This document shows positions 33,680 to 39,643 of a stretch of DNA of 64,000 nucleotides, piece after piece. Under the pieces are notes generated by a model. The model saw nothing but the letters and a program-made list of their open reading frames with translations, was not told the origin of the DNA and ran no database searches. The translations under genes were made by a program, and so were the position numbers. Each line of letters opens with the position of its first letter. Position 1 is the first letter of the stretch. This stretch comes from Candidatus Gastranaerophilales bacterium (lineage in GTDB: Bacteria > Cyanobacteriota > Vampirovibrionia > Gastranaerophilales > Gastranaerophilaceae): positions 1 through 64,000 of the forward strand of contig CALUQY010000010.1 of the NCBI GenBank assembly GCA_944323035.1. The letters are read 5' to 3'.

Positions 33680-34763
33680 TTATACAAAGTCAAAAGAATT
33701 GGAAACCTCAACCCTTGATAAACTAACGAACACAAAAGATCAACGTGTTTATGAACAGTTGTATCAAAGCTATTTAAAACAACGCGAACATAATAAGCAA
33801 ATCAATCACATACTAAACCGTGTAGAATATGCCTTGCAAATAAAGCAGTTCTCCGCCGCTCCGCCTCGCTGAACCGCGAGCCGTGGCGGCTGCGCTGTCT
33901 AATACGCCACTCAAAAGACTCGCTCACGTTCCTTATCGCGAGTCTTTCTCGGACAGCAAAAAGATTATGACGGAGTGGCAAACGAATTGCAAAATTACCA
34001 GACAATACAGGAAGAGGGCATGAAAAATCTAACACAGGAATGGTCAAAAACTCAGTTACAACCAACCATTCCGGACGCTACGGACTATCCTATGCCTGAC
34101 ACAGAACGTCATATCAATTGGTCTGGATTTCCACGTACAATCTTGCATGATTTCCCTGAAACAGAAAAATTACTTTTAATGGGACTCCTGACAACAACAA
34201 GCCCTGTAGCACCTGATGCTTATAAATTAGCAAATATCTCGGAGAATGGTTTTGAAACACAGGAAGATTATATACAAAAAAATGGATTTATGGTTAACAG
34301 TATTTCAGATTTACCATTTGAAACGATTAAATCAAAAGTACAGACAAAAGTGATGAAACAATTAGGCGTTAATGATTCAAAAGGATTAATTTTCATGCCA
34401 CATAGCAGTTTGTCTCTTGAAATAAAAAATAACAAGCAATTTAAAGATTATGTATTACAAAATTTGTTAAAGCTTATAAAAGGGGAACATATTGAGGGAA
34501 GCCTTGCTTTTGAGTGGTCTAATCCAAACTTGTATGGAGCACTTAAGTGTGTAGGAATTTTAGACACATATATTAATGACCATGGAGATATTGTATCTTT
34601 TGTTTTTGATACCTATGATTTTAATAAAAACGATTCAAATTTTTTGGTTGAGTGGGCGCGTAATGTCCAAGAACATGGACTCTTTAGAAATTTTTATACA
34701 ATCAACATTATTGTTATTCCAAAAAATGAGTGGCTTGATTGGTTTATAAAGAATACGCTATAA
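33680..34763 (+). pseudogene. Toxin-like gene 1: truncated and interrupted by a family A element
   Basis: From 33680 the sequence matches the complete gene at 39636-41078 from its codon 162 (YTKSKELETSTLDK). It is nearly identical up to the end of the constant region (TDYPM), then carries a different C-terminal domain of the same family (about 220 residues, ending WLDWFIKNTL). Residues 1-161 are missing and a 117-bp element splits codon Q214. The C-terminal part keeps the DTYDF motif and WARNVQEHG. Its 3' end overlaps the convergent membrane gene by 20 bases. An internal ATG (33975) could express the C-terminal domain, which would make the immunity gene still useful. Confidence 0.7.
33839..33955 (+). 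repeat. Family A element, copy 6, inserted in toxin-like gene 1
   Basis: 117 bp, AATAAAGCAGTTCTCC to CTCGGACA. Left flank GCCTTGCA and right flank GCAAAAAG are contiguous in the intact homologue (40430-40445), so the ends are exact and no bases were duplicated or lost. Confidence 0.92.
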
Positions 34764-35070
34764 TAAGCATTGTAAGAAATAAAATAATTGGTGCTGCCGC
34801 AATAAAAAGAGAAATTTTTTCTAACAACGATAGAGATTTTTTCCTAAGAAGATTTATTGTTGCTATAATGCTTATTATTAAAGAAAGATTGGTGATTAGG
34901 TAAATAAAGGTAGAAATAAACCATATAAGAAGAACTATACCATCATGGAGTCCCCCTTCGGGGAATTCTATAACAAAAAAAAAGAAGTAAAGATTAGTTG
35001 AAAAAGTAGCCCAAATAATCAGGGTAATAATTTCAATAATCAGTGCAAAGATTAAAAGAAGAATTTTCAT
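34744..35070 (-). CDS. Candidate immunity protein 1 (multi-pass membrane protein)
   Basis: 108 residues with three to four hydrophobic helices: LLLIFALIIEIITLIIWATF, then LYFFFFVIEF, a loop FPEGGLHDG, IVLLIWFISTFIYLITNLSLIISII, a basic loop LLRKKSLSLLEK and a last helix. It overlaps the 3' end of toxin-like gene 1 on the opposite strand. Convergent toxin gene and small inner-membrane immunity gene is the known arrangement for pore-forming colicins and colicin M. Near-identical to the protein at 38790-39119 over its first 88 residues; both face tails of type HGLFRNFYTINII. Function inferred from context. Confidence 0.6.
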   Translation of the reverse strand: MKILLLIFALIIEIITLIIWATFSTNLYFFFFVIEFPEGGLHDGIVLLIWFISTFIYLITNLSLIISIIATINLLRKKSLSLLEKISLFIAAAPIILFLTMLIIAYSL

Positions 35071-35076
35071 GGTTCT

Positions 35077-35105
35077 ATTATAGCAATATATAGAATAATA
35101 GTAAA
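35077..35105 (-). promoter_or_regulatory. Leaderless-type promoter of immunity gene 1
   Basis: Minus strand TTTACT, 17 bases, TATAAT, 6 bases, ATG. The start codon falls where transcription should begin and no ribosome site exists. The same 17/6 spacing is found for all five membrane genes of this locus. Confidence 0.7.
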
Positions 35106-35142
35106 TAGCACATTGCGGGGAAGGTTCCCCGCACTATTTACT
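35100..35142. repeat. Cassette-junction palindrome a
   Basis: AGTAAATAG ... TGCGGGGAA-GG-TTCCCCGCA ... CTATTTACT. Separates immunity gene 1 from orphan tail 2; the left arm contains the -35 box of immunity gene 1. Confidence 0.75.
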
Positions 35143-35276
35143 TATACAACAATCCTGACTGGAAAGTAGAGTGGGGACGTAATGTCCAAGAACATCATTT
35201 AATAACCTGTTTTTATTCTATAACAATCGTTGTTGTTCCGAAAAATCAATGGATAAAATGGTGCATTGGTTTATAA
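35134..35276 (+). pseudogene. Orphan toxin tail 2
   Basis: Open frame without start: YNNPDWKVEWGRNVQEH, then LITCFYSITIVVVPKNQWIKWCIGL and stop. Only the last 45 or so codons of a toxin-like C-terminal domain; the junction with the palindrome replaces everything upstream. Overlaps the stop of immunity gene 2 by six bases. Confidence 0.65.
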
Positions 35277-35606
35277 ATTCAATAAAAAAGAAATAATTAC
35301 TATTCCAATAGGAATAATACTCCATAAAAGACATATTTTTTGAACTAATGTTATCCTTTGTTGTTTTAGCATTAAGACCAAAATTTTGATACTGGTAAAT
35401 AAGAAAAAACAGCTACAAAAATAGAATATTGATAATATTATATAGAATTCTATGGAATCATAGAAAGTAAATGCAAGCCAAGAACTACTTTCAGAAGGTG
35501 CAAAAAATATTAGTAGAAAAAGATACAAAAACAGTCCAACTGTTATCCAAATAATGAAAGCTATAATATCAATAATCAAAGCCAAACTTAAAAAAAATTT
35601 TTTCAT
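35271..35606 (-). CDS. Candidate immunity protein 2 (multi-pass membrane protein)
   Basis: 111 residues: N-terminal helix FFLSLALIIDIIAFIIWITV, a Phe/Leu-rich second span, loop APSESSSWLAF, a third span FYIILSIFYFCSCFFLF, basic loop KQQRITLVQK and a last helix. Same architecture as immunity protein 1 but clearly diverged, matching a tail with a different C-terminus (WIKWCIGL). Transcribed from a leaderless-type promoter (TATAAT 35618-35613, TTTACT 35641-35636). Confidence 0.6.
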   Translation of the reverse strand: MKKFFLSLALIIDIIAFIIWITVGLFLYLFLLIFFAPSESSSWLAFTFYDSIEFYIILSIFYFCSCFFLFTSIKILVLMLKQQRITLVQKICLLWSIIPIGIVIISFLLNL

Positions 35607-35612
35607 GGCTCA

Positions 35613-35641
35613 ATTATACTAGTATATAGAATAATAGTAAA
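35613..35641 (-). promoter_or_regulatory. Leaderless-type promoter of immunity gene 2
   Basis: TTTACT, 17 bases, TATAAT, then six bases to ATG on the minus strand. Confidence 0.7.
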
Positions 35642-35675
35642 TAGTTGCGGGGAGCTTTCCCCGCAACTATTTACT
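35636..35675. repeat. Cassette-junction palindrome b
   Basis: Perfect 18-bp arms (AGTAAATAGTTGCGGGGA and complement) with loop GCTT. The best-preserved copy of the junction. Confidence 0.85.
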
Positions 35676-35812
35676 TATACAACAATCCGGACTGGAAAGT
35701 AGAATGGGCGCGTAATGTCCAAGAACATCATTTAATAACCTGTTTTTATTCTATAACAATCGTTGTTGTTCCAAAAGATGAGTGGTTGCAAAGTATTGAT
35801 ATGCCTAATTAA
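35669..35812 (+). pseudogene. Orphan toxin tail 3
   Basis: Frame without start: YNNPDWKVEWARNVQEH, LITCFYSITIVVVPKDEWLQ, SIDMPN, stop. Its end is nearly identical to the complete toxin-like protein at 39636-41078 (DQWLQSIDKPN). Overlaps the stop of immunity gene 3 by eight bases. Confidence 0.65.
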
Positions 35813-36131
35813 ACAATATATCAAGACAAAAAAATATTGGCCAAATACTAAGAACAAAAAAGATTTTTAATAAATTGGAAATAGGTTTGTTTTTTAGCAT
35901 TTTAACACATGCAATTATGGATGTGGAATGGAGAAAAACTGCACCCACGTAAATACCTATATAAAACAAAAAATTTTCAAGAAATAAAAATTTAGATCCT
36001 ATAGATTCGTCTGTTGGGAAAGAAGCAAGTAATGAAAAGAGAAGTATATAAACCAGCGACATTACAGTCAACCATAAAATCAGGAAGCCAATTTCAGTAA
36101 TTAACGCAACACTTAAAAAAAACTTTTTCAT
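35805..36131 (-). CDS. Candidate immunity protein 3 (multi-pass membrane protein)
   Basis: 108 residues: FFLSVALITEIGFLILWLTV, LVYILLFSLLASF, then ENFLFYIGIYVGAVFLHSTSIIAC, basic loop KMLKNKPISNLLK, last helix. Closely related to immunity protein 5 (39311-39643), and both are paired with tails ending in LQSID.PN, which supports specific pairing. Leaderless-type promoter. Confidence 0.6.
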   Translation of the reverse strand: MKKFFLSVALITEIGFLILWLTVMSLVYILLFSLLASFPTDESIGSKFLFLENFLFYIGIYVGAVFLHSTSIIACVKMLKNKPISNLLKIFFVLSIWPIFFCLDILFN

Positions 36132-36137
36132 AGTCCA

Positions 36138-36166
36138 ATTATACTGGTATATGGGATAATAGTAAA
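36138..36166 (-). promoter_or_regulatory. Leaderless-type promoter of immunity gene 3
   Basis: TTTACT, 17 bases, TATAAT, six bases, ATG on the minus strand. Confidence 0.7.
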
Positions 36167-36195
36167 TAGTTCTTGCGGGGAGTAATCCCCGCAGG
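36161..36195. repeat. Cassette-junction palindrome c (array end)
   Basis: AGTAAATAGTTCT, then TGCGGGGA-GTAA-TCCCCGCA. The outer right arm is degenerate (GGTATATTTAACTT) and no toxin tail follows: this is the inner end of the left half-array. Confidence 0.65.
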
Positions 36196-36200
36196 TATAT

Positions 36201-37493
36201 TTAACTTCTATCTTTTAATGCTCTGTAATTTTCCAGTTCCATTATCCAGCCTTCTTTAAAGCCCATTGTCTTTAATACGATTTCCTTAGGAATTCCGGCA
36301 TGGTGGATTTTGGGCAGAAGATAGTCCTCTGTGTATATGACCGGAACATTTTTTTCTAAATCGCTGTTATAACAGATGAATTCGGTCTTGCCGTCTTTCC
36401 TGGTTTGCGCTCCCGTAATGACAATTTCGTGTCCGCGAAGCTTTTTGTTTTTTGTTTTGTTTGTAATTCCGGCTACAATGTTTTCTCCAAGATTTAACGT
36501 GTCTAACAGCTGGGATTTGATTGTCTGAAAATCCGTTTCATAACCCGTAATTTCACCGTCTTGATTGATTTTCTGATAGTTAACCGAAATTATATTTTTA
36601 TTGCGTACAACCGATTCCACAAAAGTTTTTTCGTATTCTATCAGACCGCGTTTTGTTACCTTGAAGTTGCCGGAACGCCGATCGGTCAAAGAATCATAGC
36701 TTTGTTGGGAACCTACATTCATAAATGTTGACTGTAATATTGTGTCAATGGTGTTGCGTTGTTTTGTGTTTGTTAAATTTTGATTGTTCAAACCGACTTT
36801 TAACAGAACTTTATCGTCAGGCTTTAGGGTTATTTTTATTTTATTAAAGTCTTTTTCATCGTATGGAATTTCAAAGATATTCAAAAGCCATATCGCATCA
36901 AGAGTTTTATCTGCAAGGTTATCCGAGTCAATTATTTTTTCTACAGCGAGTGAGGGGGAAGTCAGGCCGGAAACAAATCGTGCAAATTCTGCCGGTTCTT
37001 GTTTCGCCAGATCAAATTCAATGCATGCTGCTGTGCAGGTGCTAGAGCCTCTTGCTCCGTAATTATGACTTATAGGAAGGAATAGACCTTCTAGGTAACT
37101 AATTATATTGTTATCAGATTTTTGGCTTATCCGGTATGGATTGTTCAAATGTCCGATTGTTTCGATAAGTATCAATTTATTATCAAGGCCGGCTGCGCGT
37201 TCTGTTGTTAAAATTTTATACAAATTCTCCAGTGTTGAACTCTTATCATTTGATTTTCTGTTTGTCAAAATCCCCTGTTTGTTAAGATTTTCAAATTCTA
37301 ATATCATCTGAGGCGGCAGTGCTGAAGATATTTTGTCAAACTTTTCTTTCTCCTCCGGCGTCAGGCTGCTGTATGTGAACCTGTCAGGACTTTGTGCGCA
37401 AAACCTGCATTGCAACGAAAGATTAACCTTTTGGGGAAATCGGCTGATTATGGTATAATTCCTTTGTGAGATGTTCGATACCGAGAGTAACAT
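36201..37493 (-). CDS. Putative papain-like cysteine peptidase domain protein
   Basis: 430 residues; AAGGAG lies nine bases before ATG 37493. The pattern GARGSSTCTAACIEF (Cys153 or Cys157) with a later GHEIVITGA (His355) and FICYNSD (Asn376) fits the Cys-His-Asn order of papain-fold enzymes. The N-terminal 60 residues contain CRFCAQ. No signal peptide or membrane segment. It sits inside the toxin locus between the two half-arrays; processing or maturation of a toxin is one idea, but nothing shows it. Family assignment is from motif reading only. Confidence 0.45.
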   Translation of the reverse strand: MLLSVSNISQRNYTIISRFPQKVNLSLQCRFCAQSPDRFTYSSLTPEEKEKFDKISSALPPQMILEFENLNKQGILTNRKSNDKSSTLENLYKILTTERAAGLDNKLILIETIGHLNNPYRISQKSDNNIISYLEGLFLPISHNYGARGSSTCTAACIEFDLAKQEPAEFARFVSGLTSPSLAVEKIIDSDNLADKTLDAIWLLNIFEIPYDEKDFNKIKITLKPDDKVLLKVGLNNQNLTNTKQRNTIDTILQSTFMNVGSQQSYDSLTDRRSGNFKVTKRGLIEYEKTFVESVVRNKNIISVNYQKINQDGEITGYETDFQTIKSQLLDTLNLGENIVAGITNKTKNKKLRGHEIVITGAQTRKDGKTEFICYNSDLEKNVPVIYTEDYLLPKIHHAGIPKEIVLKTMGFKEGWIMELENYRALKDRS

Positions 37494-37511
37494 TTGCGCA
37501 AACTCCTTACA

Positions 37512-37667
37512 TGTCCGAGAAAGTTTCGCGATAAGGAACGTGGCGTGAATGAGTTGCGTAGCAACTCCCCCTCACGCAAGCGAAACTTTTGAGTGGCGTA
37601 TTAGACAGCGTAGTCGCGGGTTGACCTGCGTGAGCAGGGCAAGCAGGCGACGGCGAACTGCTTTATT
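37512..37667 (-). repeat. Family A palindromic element, copy 7 (inverted)
   Basis: 156 bp, TGTCCGAG at 37512 to GAACTGCTTTATT at 37667. Its 3' hairpin is GTTTCGC/GCGAAAC with an extra inner hairpin GTGAATGAGTTGCGTAGCAACTC. Lies between divergent genes at 37493 and 37727. Confidence 0.8.
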
Positions 37668-37726
37668 TCTATAATATATGAAAAGATTTTTATTTGCTAT
37701 ATCCTTTGGATATCCGTTCGGGAATT

Positions 37727-38719
37727 ATGGAAAAACTGAAAAAAATAAAACCTTTAACAAAAGAACAAATATTGATTTCCTTAGACCGGTTAACACGGTT
37801 TAAGGAAGTGGAAAAGCGTTATATGCGGGTGTTTGAAGAGATTATTACAGGCAACCTGCTGGAGCCTAAGTTTAAAAAAGCGGACGTTGAAAACCTTGAT
37901 GCCGCATTGATTACAGAACTTGCAACAGGAATTATTAACTATTCACTCCGTAAAATGGGATTTGAATTGAAAGAAGATTATTCAATTAATCAACAGATTT
38001 ATGATTATGAAAAAACAGTTTTTCGAACGAGCGAACGGGAAGAAATATTCCTGAAAAATAAGATTAACTATGCAGCGGCGTTAGAACTGATTGAAGAAGG
38101 CGCGGTTTTCAACCTGCGCTGGTTAAAATCGCTTGCACATGGCAGGTGTTCGGCTGAAAACCGCGCATCTAATCTTTATCCGGTTGAAAAAGTTATGCTT
38201 GTGGAAGGGATTACGGAGGAAATCCTTCTTCCGGAATTTGCAAAACTTCTGGATTATGATTTCAAAAAGAACGGGATTTTTGTGATATCAGCCGGCGGGA
38301 AAAATCAGGTCGTAAAATATTTTTATCGTTTTGCCGGCTGTCTGAAAATCCCTATTTTTGTGCTTCTCGATAGTGATGCACAGGAAAATTATACCCAAAT
38401 CCGTCCGCGCTTAAGAGATGGCGATTATGTTTATGTGATTTCTAAGGGTGAATTTGAGGATATTCTGCCAAAATCTTTGATTAAAAAGACGATTAATTAC
38501 GAAACAGAATTTATTTCCATGGGAGATACGGCTCCGCTTGAAGGCGCTGCGTCAACGGTTGAGTTTTTGGAAGAATTTTTCCGGAACCGCGGACACCACG
38601 AGTTTAAAAAATCGGAGTTTGCACATTACGTAAAATCAAACATTTTTGATATGTCTGACATTTCGCCGGAAATCAAAGAGATTATAAAGGCACTGCAAAC
38701 CTGCAAGAGCTGTAAATAA
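37727..38719 (+). CDS. TOPRIM-domain protein, OLD-like without ATPase
   Basis: 330 residues from ATG 37727. The C-terminal half has TOPRIM motifs: VMLVEGITEEILLP (Glu160), FVLLDSDAQE (Asp215, Asp217) and KGEFEDILP, as in the nuclease half of OLD-family proteins. The N-terminal 150 residues are helical and contain no Walker motifs, so the usual ABC-type ATPase is absent. TOPRIM nucleases of this type occur in anti-phage systems such as Gabija and retron-linked OLD proteins, but there the ATPase is present. It lies within the toxin locus; function open. Confidence 0.6.
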   Translation: MEKLKKIKPLTKEQILISLDRLTRFKEVEKRYMRVFEEIITGNLLEPKFKKADVENLDAALITELATGIINYSLRKMGFELKEDYSINQQIYDYEKTVFRTSEREEIFLKNKINYAAALELIEEGAVFNLRWLKSLAHGRCSAENRASNLYPVEKVMLVEGITEEILLPEFAKLLDYDFKKNGIFVISAGGKNQVVKYFYRFAGCLKIPIFVLLDSDAQENYTQIRPRLRDGDYVYVISKGEFEDILPKSLIKKTINYETEFISMGDTAPLEGAASTVEFLEEFFRNRGHHEFKKSEFAHYVKSNIFDMSDISPEIKEIIKALQTCKSCK

Positions 38720-38725
38720 CGCACA

Positions 38726-38747
38726 TTGCGGGGAAAGCTCCCCGCAA
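38726..38747. repeat. Cassette-junction palindrome d
   Basis: TTGCGGGG-AAAGCT-CCCCGCAA, directly after the TOPRIM gene stop and before the promoter of immunity gene 4. May also terminate the TOPRIM transcript. Confidence 0.7.
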
Positions 38748-38754
38748 AGTGCTA

Positions 38755-38783
38755 TTTACTATTATTCCATGTATTGCTATAAT
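38755..38783 (+). promoter_or_regulatory. Leaderless-type promoter of immunity gene 4
   Basis: TTTACT (38755-38760), 17 bases, TATAAT (38778-38783), six bases, ATG 38790. Confidence 0.7.
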
Positions 38784-38789
38784 AGAACC

Positions 38790-39119
38790 ATGAAAATTAT
38801 TCTTTTAATCTTTGCACTGATTATTGAAATTATTACCTTGATTGTATGGGCTACTTTTTCAACTAATCTTTACTTCGTTTTTTTTGTTATAGAATTCCCC
38901 GAAGGGGGACTCCATGATGGTATAGTTCTTCTTATATGGTTTATTTCTACCTTTATTTACCTAATCACCAATCTTTCTTTAATAATAAGCATTATAGCAA
39001 CAATAAATCTTCTTAGGAAAAAATCTCTATCGTTGTTAGAAAAATTTTCTCTTTTTATTGCGTCTTTTCCTATTCTTTTATTTATTAAACTTATTGTTTA
39101 TGTGATACGCTATCAATAA
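38790..39119 (+). CDS. Candidate immunity protein 4 (multi-pass membrane protein)
   Basis: 109 residues from ATG 38790. Nearly identical to immunity protein 1 for about 90 residues (LLIFALIIEIITLIVWATF), then differs at the C-terminus (IASFPILLFIKLIVYVIRYQ). Its partner tail 4 on the other strand has the same HGLFRNFYTINIIVI type as toxin 1. This is an inverted duplicate of cassette 1. Confidence 0.6.
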   Translation: MKIILLIFALIIEIITLIVWATFSTNLYFVFFVIEFPEGGLHDGIVLLIWFISTFIYLITNLSLIISIIATINLLRKKSLSLLEKFSLFIASFPILLFIKLIVYVIRYQ

Positions 39120-39245
39120 ACCAATCTAACCATTCATCTTTGTAAATAACAATAATGTTGATTGTATAAAAATTTCTAAAGAGTCCATGTTCTTGTACAT
39201 TACGCGCCCACTCTACTTTCCAGTCCGGATTGTTGTATAAGTAAA
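39091..39245 (-). pseudogene. Orphan toxin tail 4
   Basis: Minus-strand frame without start: YLYNNPDWKVEWARNVQEHG, LFRNFYTINIIVIYKDEWLD, WFIDSVSHKQ, stop. It overlaps the 3' end of immunity gene 4 by 29 bases and begins at palindrome e. Confidence 0.65.
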
Positions 39246-39281
39246 TAGTGCGGGGATTACTCCCCGCAAGAACTATTTACT
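39240..39281. repeat. Cassette-junction palindrome e
   Basis: AGTAAATAG-TGCGGGGA-TTAC-TCCCCGCA-AGAA-CTATTTACT. Separates tail 4 from immunity gene 5. Confidence 0.75.
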
Positions 39282-39304
39282 ATTATCCCATATACCAGTA
39301 TAAT
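39276..39304 (+). promoter_or_regulatory. Leaderless-type promoter of immunity gene 5
   Basis: TTTACT (39276-39281), 17 bases, TATAAT (39299-39304), six bases, ATG 39311. Confidence 0.7.
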
Positions 39305-39310
39305 TGGACT

Positions 39311-39643
39311 ATGAAAAAGTTTTTTTTAAGTGTTGCGTTAATTACTGAAATTGGCTTCCTGATTTTATGGTTGACCGGAATGTTGATTATTTTTATCATC
39401 GCACTTAGTATTTTACCTTTACCAATTGAATACTCTATGGATTCTAATTTTAGATTTCTAAAAAAATGTATATATCATTTACACATTACAAGTATTTATG
39501 TGGGTGCAATTTTTCTCCATTCCATATCCATAATTGCTTGCCGAAAACTGCTAAAAAACAAACCTATTTCCAATTTATTAAAAATCTTTCTTGTTCTTAG
39601 TATTTTACCAATGCTTTATTGCCTCTATGTACTTTTTAATTAG
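39311..39643 (+). CDS. Candidate immunity protein 5 (multi-pass membrane protein)
   Basis: 110 residues from ATG 39311. N-terminus identical to protein 3 for about 20 residues (FFLSVALITEIGFLILWLT), the second span differs (MLIIFIIALSILPLP), and IYVGAIFLHSISIIAC with the basic loop KLLKNKPISNLLK is again shared. Convergent with the only complete toxin-like gene, overlapping it by eight bases, so this should be the cognate immunity gene of an intact toxin. Confidence 0.65.
   Translation: MKKFFLSVALITEIGFLILWLTGMLIIFIIALSILPLPIEYSMDSNFRFLKKCIYHLHITSIYVGAIFLHSISIIACRKLLKNKPISNLLKIFLVLSILPMLYCLYVLFN

Noticed and set aside
33627-33872. Open frame starting in the 50-bp palindrome and running into the toxin constant region
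   Set aside because: Its first 17 codons are repeat sequence and its last ones are the inserted element; it is a chimeric frame over a gene fragment, not a gene.
35100-39281. Cassette palindromes as integron attC sites
   Set aside because: They are folded and repeated at cassette borders, but I see no RYYYAAC/GTTRRRY core pair, no integron integrase, and tails are cut within coding sequence; the XerD-like protein at 9930 is a housekeeping type.
35100-39281. CRISPR array
   Set aside because: Repeats are palindromes spaced by whole genes, with unequal spacing, and no cas genes are present.
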